24,934 nt of DNA from an uncultured Mycoplasmatota bacterium (GTDB lineage: Bacteria > Bacillota_I > Bacilli_A > RF39 > UBA660). How positions within the stretch are numbered: the stretch's first letter is position 1; every line of letters begins with the position of its first letter. Below, piece by piece: positions 15,036 through 22,448 of the stretch. The DNA lies in contig URLV01000016.1 in NCBI GenBank assembly GCA_900548725.1, forward strand, positions 1 to 24,934. Reading direction: 5' to 3'. The translations under genes were made by a program, and so were the position numbers. The notes under the pieces were generated by a model, which was not told the origin of the DNA, ran no database searches, and was given only the letters and a program-made list of their open reading frames with translations.

Positions 15036-16007
15036 TCATAACTCCTTATCTAAATAACTAATTTCTCTAAAATTTGTTGGAAATCCTATTGCATCTAATA
15101 ACCTATCTATTTTTATAGTTTTTAGTTTTCCTTCTAATATGTCTAATTCATAATTTATTTCATTAATTAATAATTTAAATTCATTTTTTGATAACATTCT
15201 TTTTAATATTATCATTAATGCAAATAAATCATCTTTACCATATATATATTCGCCATCTTGTTTTGGAATTTCTAATTCTCTATGTAAGTAATTATCTGGT
15301 ATAGGTTTTTGTGTTCTATAATCATAAAGAATATCTTCATGAGCACATAGATTCCTGTAGTTTGATAGTATTGGTAAGTATATACATAATGTTTTAGGAT
15401 CAATATTATAAATATTTGATATCTCTATTTGGTCCTCTTTTTTCATTATGGTATATAATTCACATACTATACCAAAGGATAATACTTTAACAACAATCCA
15501 TAATGGTACATAGCCATAATTCATTTGATAATGTTTAGTTGCTGAGTGTTGACTTCCATTAATTCTTATTTGTCTTTTCATTTTTTTAATTAAGTCATTT
15601 ACTTGTCTAAACTTTTCTGGATTGTTTGTAAAGTTTGATGGTTTTAAATAATCTTTTTCTTTAAAACCATATTTTTTTGATAGTTGGTATGAGAATATAC
15701 TTTTTATGTTATTTTCTATTATTAGTAGATTTTTAAATATTATATTACGTATTTGTCTATCGAAGTTAAATAATGCATATAGTTCTCTGAAATTAGCTCC
15801 AGGAAGATATTTTTTTTCTGTTCTTGAACGTAATAATAAATATCTATATCCACTTAAGAAGAAGTAGTTTTCTCTAAGAAGTATTTCTTTAGCTGAATCT
15901 ACATCATCTATAACTAAACCTTTACTTTTTAATATTTCTATTTGTTCGTCTAAGGTTTTGAATATTTTATTAGTTGAGTTATTATTTTCATTATTATGTT
16001 TACTCAT
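15036..16007 (-). CDS. Abi_2 (AbiD/AbiF-like) HEPN abortive-infection protein
   Basis: The 323-aa protein matches the Abi_2 family. It has an N-terminal segment (LDEQIEILKSKGL...LRENYFFLSGYRYLL), a middle stretch beginning with FDRQIRNIIF, and the HEPN RNase motif R-N-x3-H as RNLCAHE (Arg218, His223). Members of this family in lactococci halt phage growth by cell suicide, probably as RNA-cleaving toxins activated on infection. Whether this copy defends is inference. The start is the ATG at 16007 with AGGTGG upstream. A hydrophobic 15-residue extension from an earlier ATG spans the ribosome binding site and is unlikely. No antitoxin gene is adjacent. htrA follows 2 nt later. Confidence 0.85.
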   Translation of the reverse strand: MSKHNNENNNSTNKIFKTLDEQIEILKSKGLVIDDVDSAKEILLRENYFFLSGYRYLLLRSRTEKKYLPGANFRELYALFNFDRQIRNIIFKNLLIIENNIKSIFSYQLSKKYGFKEKDYLKPSNFTNNPEKFRQVNDLIKKMKRQIRINGSQHSATKHYQMNYGYVPLWIVVKVLSFGIVCELYTIMKKEDQIEISNIYNIDPKTLCIYLPILSNYRNLCAHEDILYDYRTQKPIPDNYLHRELEIPKQDGEYIYGKDDLFALMIILKRMLSKNEFKLLINEINYELDILEGKLKTIKIDRLLDAIGFPTNFREISYLDKEL

Positions 16008-16086
16008 ACTACCACCTATTATAAATTCTATCACAACTAACACTAAAATCATATATAAAATTTATGAATTTATTATGAATTTTACG

Positions 16087-16232
16087 TTAATTTTGTTTGA
16101 AATAGTTTTTTATGTAATTAGATAAGTCCTTTGTATATTTTATTTTATATTTTTCATTTGTTAAATTTTTTCTATCTGTTGGATTAGATAAAAAACCATA
16201 TTCTATTAAAATCACTCCTGCATTTATTTTGG
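16087..16232 (-). pseudogene. 3' fragment of a cell-wall amidase gene (duplicate of the gene at 17220-17858)
   Basis: The minus strand encodes about 48 codons ending in a stop, reading NAGVILIEYGFLSNPTDR and continuing to YIKNYFKQN. The same part of the intact amidase gene encodes NTEVLLIECGFLSNPTDR and so on. Similarity begins abruptly at about 16232, a few bases past the dinD stop. There is no start codon or ribosome binding site. The zinc-binding Glu is retained, but everything upstream of it is missing. Confidence 0.85.
16124..16230 (+). repeat. Direct repeat copy A (amidase 3' fragment)
   Basis: These 107 bases align without gaps to 17257-17363. I count about nine mismatches, mostly at the right-hand end; the first 75 bases differ at only three or four positions. 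The two copies flank dinD in the same orientation. Confidence 0.88.
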
Positions 16233-16245
16233 AAAAAACTTATAT

Positions 16246-17076
16246 CTATAATTCAATTTTTATTTGTGTTTTCTTTTCTTTTTCTAATTCTTTTAAAGAT
16301 TTTTTAGGTGTTGGTAAATCTTCAGGCATGACTCCTCCAAGTCTATTAATAGTATTTCTAACTTCTTGTCCAACCTCGTAATGAGTTTCTTTAGCTTTTC
16401 CATCACCTTGTATATTATCTCTTTTTAATTTTTGTTCAGTTTGTGAAATTCTAAATAGATTAGCAATTAATTCATCACTACCCATATTATCTAAAATATC
16501 TTCTCTATATCTTAATCCTTTTCTTTTAGCAATATCAGCTGCCGTTTCACCATTGTATAATCCTTTATAACCTGCATTATGAAATTGATCAAAGTTTTTA
16601 ACTCCACACTTTTTAGCAATCTGATTTAAAGAGTAATTGCCTTTTTTAGTCAAATTCCTTTGATAAAATCTTTTTTCTTCTTCTGTTAAATTTACATATT
16701 CTTTTTCAGTTAGTTCTTGTTTTCTTGTTTGTATTGCAAAGTAGGTTTGCCCTAGAGCAACAACTTCTTTTCTAGGATCAGAGTTCTGTACTATTAAATA
16801 ACATGCGTATCTTGATAACTTATATTCTAATATATTTTTAACTCCACCGTTAGGCATTTTCGATGTTTTACCCACTTGGGTAAAATGTTCATCAATCATA
16901 AATTTACTTTGTTCACAAGCTAACTTTGCATTTTCTATTACATTTATAAACTTTTGCCATTTTTTGTATTCTAGTACTTGTTGTAATTCTCTTGCTAACC
17001 AATACTCATTACCATGTTCATCAACATGTTTTATATCTTCAAAACTTATTTCGCTATATTTTTTTATTTGATTCAT
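16246..17076 (-). CDS. dinD: DNA damage-inducible protein D (BRO-N domain)
   Basis: The 276-aa product matches DinD in length and sequence. It has an N-terminal BRO-N-like domain (EHGNEYWLARELQQVLEYKKW..., then YKLSRYACYLIVQNSDPRKE and TYFAIQTRKQEL) and the DinD C-terminal part with GYKGLYNGETAADI and AKETHYEVGQEVR. In E. coli DinD is SOS-induced and inhibits RecA filament pairing. The start has GGGGTG 7 nt upstream. The gene has its own near-consensus promoter. It lies between an intact amidase gene and a broken duplicate of its 3' end, and looks somewhat richer in G and C than its neighbours. This suggests it arrived by transfer. Confidence 0.93.
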   Translation of the reverse strand: MNQIKKYSEISFEDIKHVDEHGNEYWLARELQQVLEYKKWQKFINVIENAKLACEQSKFMIDEHFTQVGKTSKMPNGGVKNILEYKLSRYACYLIVQNSDPRKEVVALGQTYFAIQTRKQELTEKEYVNLTEEEKRFYQRNLTKKGNYSLNQIAKKCGVKNFDQFHNAGYKGLYNGETAADIAKRKGLRYREDILDNMGSDELIANLFRISQTEQKLKRDNIQGDGKAKETHYEVGQEVRNTINRLGGVMPEDLPTPKKSLKELEKEKKTQIKIEL

Positions 17077-17098
17077 TTATTATCACCCCTGTATTTAT

Positions 17099-17128
17099 AC
17101 TATACTATACCGATCGAGTATGTGTCAA
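17099..17128 (-). promoter_or_regulatory. Promoter of dinD with a possible operator
   Basis: The minus strand has TTGACA (17123-17128), 18 nt, then TATAGT (17099-17104). The spacer holds the palindrome CGATCG. A standard Gram-positive LexA box (GAAC-N4-GTTC) is not seen, so SOS control is not shown. Confidence 0.6.
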
Positions 17129-17219
17129 TATATAATATGCATTTTGTTAATATTTTTTTATATACATATTTTGTACTAAACAGTTAAAATAAATGAAAAA
17201 TTGATATAATCTTTTTATA

Positions 17220-17858
17220 TTAATTATTCTTAAAATATTCTTTTAAGTTGAATGCTAAGTCTTTTGTATATTTTGTTTTATATTTTTCATTTGTTAAATT
17301 TTTTCTATCTGTTGGATTAGATAAAAAGCCACATTCTATTAGAAGTACTTCTGTATTTATTTTGTTATACATATAAAGCGTGTTTGATATTTTTTTTGCT
17401 TGTCTATCTTTGTTTATATTTTTTTGTAAGTACTCTGCTAATTCTTTATTATCTTTATAGAATATTTGTGTTCCTTTATATTTTGAATCTTTATAATAAT
17501 TTTGATGTATTGATATTACTAGTTTTGGATTGATATCATTAATTAATTTTATTCTATTATCAAAATCACTTTTCTTTCTTCTATTTGCCTTTGGTGTTGA
17601 TAAATCGTAATCATCTTCTCTAGTTAATATTACTGTTGCTCCATAATCTTCTAATTCTTTCTTTAATTTTTTTGATATATCTAAATTTATATCTTTTTCA
17701 TAAATAGATTGATAACTAGTACCTATGTCTTTAGAACCATGTCCTGGATCTATAATTATAGTTATGTTATTTAATATCATTTTACGTTCTAATGCTTTTG
17801 TTGGTAATATTAAACATATATTTAAAATTATTAATAGTATTATTATATTCTTTTTCAT
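17220..17858 (-). CDS. N-acetylmuramoyl-L-alanine amidase (Amidase_3)
   Basis: Zinc amidase that cuts the bond between muramic acid and the stem peptide of peptidoglycan. The 212-aa protein has a signal peptide or anchor (about 1-23) and one Amidase_3 domain. The ligands are visible in order: His40 in DPGHG, Glu54 in YEKDIN, His118 in SIHQNY and the catalytic Glu175 in LIECGFLSNP. There is no cell-wall-binding domain. The layout resembles CwlD-like enzymes, but sporulation cannot be inferred. Its 3' end is duplicated downstream of dinD. The ribosome binding site is weak (AGAATA). Confidence 0.93.
   Translation of the reverse strand: MKKNIIILLIILNICLILPTKALERKMILNNITIIIDPGHGSKDIGTSYQSIYEKDINLDISKKLKKELEDYGATVILTREDDYDLSTPKANRRKKSDFDNRIKLINDINPKLVISIHQNYYKDSKYKGTQIFYKDNKELAEYLQKNINKDRQAKKISNTLYMYNKINTEVLLIECGFLSNPTDRKNLTNEKYKTKYTKDLAFNLKEYFKNN
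17257..17363 (+). repeat. Direct repeat copy B (3' end of the intact amidase gene)
   Basis: Partner of 16124-16230 in the same orientation, offset by 1,133 bases, roughly 90% identical. It lies inside the intact amidase coding region. Confidence 0.88.
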
Positions 17859-17909
17859 AGTATATTCTATTAAATGTGACTTTTTTATATGATATAAAGT
17901 AATTTAAAT

Positions 17910-17940
17910 AAAAAAATATCAGATAAAATCATCTAATATT
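17910..17940 (-). terminator. Terminator of the seven-gene zincin/Ca2+ ATPase operon
   Basis: Minus-strand AATATTAGAT pairs with ATCTGATATT (T-G pairs allowed) around GATTTT and ends in a run of seven T. It starts 11 nt past the last gene's stop codon. Confidence 0.8.
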
Positions 17941-17950
17941 TTATATATTT

Positions 17951-18484
17951 TTATAATTTCTTATTATTCATTTCATCTAGAAAATGTACGTTTCCTAAAT
18001 TATCATATATATATCCTTTTTCCATTTCTTCTTTTGCAATATATATATTATTAATTCTGTTGATGTCATTATTATAAAAACCATAATTTGTATTATATGT
18101 AAAGGTACCATTGCTAATATCAAAATAACCTTTTATATATTTTTCTGGAATTTTAAATGAACTTCCACCAAAACCAATATTATTAGTCTCGTTAGTAAAA
18201 GCAATAATATTGTCCATTTCGTTTCTTTTATATAATTCAATTGGTATTTCTATTAAAATTATATAATTTCCCGTACCATGATTCCAATTATTTAATTGAT
18301 TAATAACAGTTTCATAACAATTTTTATTAATATTAATAGTTGATGAATCTAATAAATTTGCTCCCATAAATAAACCATTATTACATATACTATCAGGATT
18401 ATTTATAGTTTTATGTCCTCTTATTATATTTTTATTATTAACTATCTCATTATTTATGTAATCAATTGCATTTACTTCATTCAT
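17951..18484 (-). CDS. Hypothetical protein, possible ADP-ribosyltransferase-like fold
   Basis: This protein of about 177 aa is the last gene of the operon. No family is certain. The order of features recalls ART-fold proteins (including RNA 2'-phosphotransferases): an early Arg-Gly-His (IIRGHKT), then PDSICNNGL (a 'SI..GL' turn), a central His-Gly-Thr (NHGTGNY) before the strand IILIEIPIEL, a GGSSFKIP segment, and PEKYIKGYFD. Catalytic residues cannot be assigned from one sequence. No signal peptide or membrane segment is seen. I start at the ATG at 18484, 10 nt after GGAG. An ATG three codons earlier abuts that site. It overlaps the upstream gene by 8 nt, implying coupled translation. Confidence 0.7.
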   Translation of the reverse strand: MNEVNAIDYINNEIVNNKNIIRGHKTINNPDSICNNGLFMGANLLDSSTININKNCYETVINQLNNWNHGTGNYIILIEIPIELYKRNEMDNIIAFTNETNNIGFGGSSFKIPEKYIKGYFDISNGTFTYNTNYGFYNNDINRINNIYIAKEEMEKGYIYDNLGNVHFLDEMNNKKL

Positions 18485-19271
18485 TAATATCATTCTCCAA
18501 TTCAGCTATTTTAGCATCTATCTTTTTAAGTATTTCATCTTTATCTATTATACTATCTTTTAATTTACTATCGTATATTTCATCCGTAATATCCTTAATA
18601 TTAGAAAATGCATTAATTAATTCTATAAAATCTGGATAAAGAAATTTTATCAATTTAATGTATTCTTTTATTACCTTATAATCTATATTATCATTTTGAT
18701 AATTTTGTTTTACCAAATTAAATAAATGATTTTTATAATTTTCAACTCCGTTATTTATATCATTTTTAAAGTAATTATATAAATTATTCTCTAATTCTTT
18801 TATAAGAGTACTAAAATTATAATTAATATATTCTTTTGATGAAATTAAATTGTTATTTATAATCATAATCTTACTATTATATAGATCATCAACAAATTTA
18901 TTATTAACTTCATCTTTTATGGAATGAGCCCATTTATTTAAACTCTTCATTATATAATTTTCAATATCATATAATTTACTGCTACCTAGATTCTTATATC
19001 TTCTATTTTTAGGTATTGTATTATTAGTTGTAAAGTCATGCTCTTCACATTTATATAATTTTTCAACACATCCATTTACTATATTTTGCAATAAATAATG
19101 TGTAGGTCTAATAATTTCTAATTCATTATCATCTACAAAATTAGTAATCATATACGAGAAATATATTTTATTATTTTCTATTCTAAATATAGGTTCTAAC
19201 AATACAATATTTTCATTTATATTTTCTTTACAATATCTTTTTGCTACACTTATATATTCTTCCACTTTCAT
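18477..19271 (-). CDS. Hypothetical protein, 264 aa, helical C-terminus
   Basis: I do not recognise it. The N-terminal part (about 20-60) alternates like a beta-rich domain (VLLEPIFRIENNKIYFSYMI). It is followed by helical segments and an acidic C-terminal stretch with coiled-coil character (DEILKKIDAKIAELEND). There is no membrane segment, so it is probably cytoplasmic. The ribosome binding site AGGTGATG is good. The gene starts 8 nt after the Ig-like gene and overlaps the next one by 8 nt. Confidence 0.75.
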   Translation of the reverse strand: MKVEEYISVAKRYCKENINENIVLLEPIFRIENNKIYFSYMITNFVDDNELEIIRPTHYLLQNIVNGCVEKLYKCEEHDFTTNNTIPKNRRYKNLGSSKLYDIENYIMKSLNKWAHSIKDEVNNKFVDDLYNSKIMIINNNLISSKEYINYNFSTLIKELENNLYNYFKNDINNGVENYKNHLFNLVKQNYQNDNIDYKVIKEYIKLIKFLYPDFIELINAFSNIKDITDEIYDSKLKDSIIDKDEILKKIDAKIAELENDINE

Positions 19272-19279
19272 TTCATCAC

Positions 19280-19651
19280 CTACGAAACCACTTTTTGATA
19301 TTCACTTGAAATATTACCATCGTTATCCATAATCCAAATATAATATACTTTACCTTTTATATAACTTAGTTTTAGATTATTTGAATTTACTCTTGTCCAA
19401 CATAATGAAGAACCATTAGGTTTTGTTCTAGTTGTTTTCATACAATAATTTGAAATATTACCTGATAAATCAATATTAATATAGTTATCTACACTTACTT
19501 TATCAATACTTCCATCTACATTATCAGATTTAGCATAATATGTTTTTTCATTAAAATTTACATCTAAGAATTCATAAGTAATAGTCACCACAAATCCTCC
19601 CAATACAAATGCAATAACAAAAATTAATAATATTTTACTTCTTATTTTCAT
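19280..19651 (-). CDS. Membrane-anchored protein with bacterial Ig-like domain
   Basis: The 123-aa protein has a basic start and one membrane helix (about 7-27), then an extracellular part. The second half (SGNISNYCMKTTRTKP... SSLCWTRV... KGKVYYIWIMDNDGNIS) has the pattern of short Ig-like domains of Bacillota surface proteins. It has a Cys pair, a core Trp and the ending 'yyiWi.D..GNiS'. Such domains mediate binding or spacing at the cell surface. The ligand is unknown. The ribosome binding site AGGGGGAA precedes the ATG. It lies 15 nt after the Ca2+ ATPase gene. Confidence 0.75.
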   Translation of the reverse strand: MKIRSKILLIFVIAFVLGGFVVTITYEFLDVNFNEKTYYAKSDNVDGSIDKVSVDNYINIDLSGNISNYCMKTTRTKPNGSSLCWTRVNSNNLKLSYIKGKVYYIWIMDNDGNISSEYQKVVS

Positions 19652-19666
19652 AAATATCTTTTCCCC

Positions 19667-22264
19667 CTATCTATAATCCTTAAATAATTTTGTAAATATT
19701 GGTTTTAATAATTCTTCTAATATAAATGATACTATTGTAATTATAATTGTCAATAATATTAGTTTAATATTAATATTACCTGCTATAAAATATTTACCAA
19801 GCGGAGAGGCAAATAACAAAATTTGTAATATTATTAATGAAATAAAACTTAAATTTAATGTTTTATTATCAAAAATATGTTTATTCAAAATACTCTTTTT
19901 GGGATTTCTACAACTATATGCAAATAATAATTCATTACAAATTAGGTAAATGAATAATAGTGATGTTGCAGTTTGTATTCCAACATTTTTAGATAAGGCA
20001 ATAGTAAATAGTATCATTATAATAGATTTGATAACTGCTGTAATAATTATTTTTGCATTTAAGAAAGGTGTAAAGAAACTTTGGTTATATTTATTATCTG
20101 GTGTATTGTCCATTAAACCATCCATATTCTTTTCAAAAGCAAGTGAAATGGCTGGTATACTATCTGTCACTAAATTAATCCATAAAAGTTGTAGTGTTGT
20201 AAAAAATTCCATGTTTAATAATAATGAAACAAAAACTAAAATAACTTCTATTATATTTCCTGCTAACAAATAAAGTACGACTTTTTTGATATTAGATGTT
20301 ATTCTTCTTCCTTCACTTACACCTTCAACAATTGTATTAAAACTATCATCAACTAGTATACAGTCTGCAACTTTTTTTACAACTTCTGTTCCAGTAATTC
20401 CCATTCCGATTCCTATATCTGCTTTTTGTATTGATGGAGCATCATTAACACCATCTCCTGTCATTGCAACTACATAGCCTTTTTTTTGTAATGTTTCAAC
20501 TATTCTCATTTTTGTATTTGGTGATATTCTTGCAAAAACTTGATAATTAAGAATATATTTATCCATTTCTTTATCAGACATTTTATCTATATATTTTCCT
20601 TCAATCGCTTTGCTAGAATCGTCAATGATATTAACATCTTTTGCAACAGCAATAGCAGTATTTATAGAATCTCCAGTAATCATTATTGGTCTAATACCAC
20701 TTTTTTCACAAAGTATTATTGCATCTCTAACTTTATCTCTTGGAGGATCCATCATTCCCATTAATCCAATGAATATCATATTTTCTTCTGGACTATCAAT
20801 ATTACTATCTTTATATGCAAATGCAATTAATCGCAACGCTTTAGAAGATTCTTGTTTTTCTATATCAGCTAATTGTTTTTTATAAGTTTCATCTAATTCA
20901 TAAACATTATCATCTAATAAATATTTACTACATCTACTAATTATAGAATCAAAACTTCCTTTTATGTATGCTACATTATCATTATCTTTTTTATAAATAA
21001 CACTCATCATTTTTCTATCAGAATCAAATGGATATTCTTTTATTCTTTCATTAATAGTAGTTTTATACCCAATTTTATCTAAATATTTTATAATTGCAAC
21101 TTCTGTTTCATCTCCATAAAATGTTCCATCATTATTTCTAACAACATCTTGACATAAAGAAGCACATTCATATAATAAATTATTTTGATTTATGATATCA
21201 TTTTCATTATACAATTTATTATTCAAATATATTGATTTAATTTCCATCATGTTTTTTGTAATTGTACCTGTTTTATCAGAACATATTATATCAGTAGAAC
21301 CTAGTGTTTCAACCGATGCCATTTTTCTAATAATAACATTTTTCTTTGCCATACTTGTCATTCCTAAAGATAGTATTATTGTAATTACTGATGATAAACC
21401 TTCCGGAATTGCAGCAACAGCTAAAGAAATTGATAACATTAATACGTCAAAGAAAGCATTTTTCATAAGCAATCCTATTATCATCATAACAAATATAATT
21501 CCTAACACAATATATGTTAGTATTTTGCTTATTTGATTTATTTTCTTTTGTAATGGTGTTATATCACTTTTTTTATCAATTAAACTTGTAGCTATTTTTC
21601 CTAATTCAGTTTTCATAGCTGTTTTTGTTATTAATACTTTTGCTCTACCATTCGTAACATTACATCCAGCAAAGACCATATTACTTCTTTCATATAATTC
21701 TTTATCTGTGTTAAATACTTCATTACATTTTTTTACTGCTTTTGATTCTCCAGTTAATGTTGATTCATTTATTTCTAATCCTTCTTCTGTTATAATTCTT
21801 CCATCAGCAGAAACATAATCTCCTGCTTCTAATATCACAATATCTCCTGGAACAACATTTCTAACATCAATTTGTTTTTGTTCTCCATTTCTTAAAACAT
21901 AATTATTAGTTATAAACATTTTATTAAGTTCTTCAATAGCCATATCAGATTTTATTTCTTGTATAAAACTTAATACTGCATTTACTATAACAATTATTAT
22001 AATTATTATTGAATCAATAATAGAGTCTCCCTGTAATATCGAAACAAATATTGACAATATTGCAGCAATTATCAATAATATAACCATTAAATCATTAAAT
22101 TGTCTTAAAAATATTTTAATTTTAGATTCTTTTTTTCTTTGTTCTAATTGATTTAATCCATACTTTTTTAATCTTTCAGTTGCTTCATTTTCACTTAAAC
22201 CATTTATGTTTGTTTTGTATTCATCAAATAATTCTATATCGCTTTTTTTATAATCTTCTTTCAT
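19667..22264 (-). CDS. P-type Ca2+-transporting ATPase (SERCA/PMCA-like, P2 type)
   Basis: Pumps calcium out of the cytoplasm at the cost of ATP. The 865-aa product has the full P-type plan: actuator TGES (171-174), phosphorylation site SDKTGT with Asp330, hinge TGDGVNDAP (602-610) and about ten membrane helices. The calcium ligands of both SERCA sites visible in M4-M6 are kept: AAIPEGL with Glu288 (SERCA E309), GNIIEV with Asn670/Glu673 (N768/E771), and NLVTD with Asn697/Thr700/Asp701 (N796/T799/D800). Calcium specificity is therefore well supported. The ribosome binding site TAGGAGT lies 10 nt after the 57-aa gene. It is embedded in an operon of surface and unknown proteins. Confidence 0.95.
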   Translation of the reverse strand: MKEDYKKSDIELFDEYKTNINGLSENEATERLKKYGLNQLEQRKKESKIKIFLRQFNDLMVILLIIAAILSIFVSILQGDSIIDSIIIIIIVIVNAVLSFIQEIKSDMAIEELNKMFITNNYVLRNGEQKQIDVRNVVPGDIVILEAGDYVSADGRIITEEGLEINESTLTGESKAVKKCNEVFNTDKELYERSNMVFAGCNVTNGRAKVLITKTAMKTELGKIATSLIDKKSDITPLQKKINQISKILTYIVLGIIFVMMIIGLLMKNAFFDVLMLSISLAVAAIPEGLSSVITIILSLGMTSMAKKNVIIRKMASVETLGSTDIICSDKTGTITKNMMEIKSIYLNNKLYNENDIINQNNLLYECASLCQDVVRNNDGTFYGDETEVAIIKYLDKIGYKTTINERIKEYPFDSDRKMMSVIYKKDNDNVAYIKGSFDSIISRCSKYLLDDNVYELDETYKKQLADIEKQESSKALRLIAFAYKDSNIDSPEENMIFIGLMGMMDPPRDKVRDAIILCEKSGIRPIMITGDSINTAIAVAKDVNIIDDSSKAIEGKYIDKMSDKEMDKYILNYQVFARISPNTKMRIVETLQKKGYVVAMTGDGVNDAPSIQKADIGIGMGITGTEVVKKVADCILVDDSFNTIVEGVSEGRRITSNIKKVVLYLLAGNIIEVILVFVSLLLNMEFFTTLQLLWINLVTDSIPAISLAFEKNMDGLMDNTPDNKYNQSFFTPFLNAKIIITAVIKSIIMILFTIALSKNVGIQTATSLLFIYLICNELLFAYSCRNPKKSILNKHIFDNKTLNLSFISLIILQILLFASPLGKYFIAGNINIKLILLTIIITIVSFILEELLKPIFTKLFKDYR

Positions 22265-22274
22265 TTTCTTACTC

Positions 22275-22448
22275 CTAACTAAATAAACTAAACAAATATA
22301 ATAATATTAGCAAGAACAATATCAATATAATTAGATAATAATATATTTTTTTAATTATTATTAAATTATCAGTTTGATATTTTGTTCCACATTTTCTACA
22401 ATATTTATCAGTTTTATACATTACATTATTACAATTTTTACAATTCAT
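22275..22448 (-). CDS. 57-aa zinc-ribbon membrane protein
   Basis: A short gene with the start MNCKNC and a second CRKC pair (Cys3, Cys6, Cys17, Cys20), making a compact four-cysteine zinc ribbon. A linker and one strongly hydrophobic helix (about 36-56) complete it. The ribbon is probably cytoplasmic, with the helix as anchor. Its ATG overlaps the TGA of the upstream zincin gene (ATGA), and the Ca2+ ATPase gene starts 10 nt after its stop. This strict coupling argues that it is translated. It resembles the N-terminal ribbon plus helix of the upstream protease, as if it were a stand-alone version. Function unknown. Confidence 0.75.
   Translation of the reverse strand: MNCKNCNNVMYKTDKYCRKCGTKYQTDNLIIIKKIYYYLIILILFLLILLYLFSLFS

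Noticed and set aside
16008..16052. Hydrophobic 15-residue N-terminal extension of the Abi_2 protein, as a signal anchor
   Set aside because: The extension contains the AGGTGG ribosome binding site, and Abi_2 proteins are cytoplasmic. The ATG at 16007 is a better start.
17099..17128. LexA/SOS box at dinD
   Set aside because: Only a CGATCG palindrome is present. Neither GAAC-N4-GTTC nor CTG-N10-CAG is visible at the promoter.
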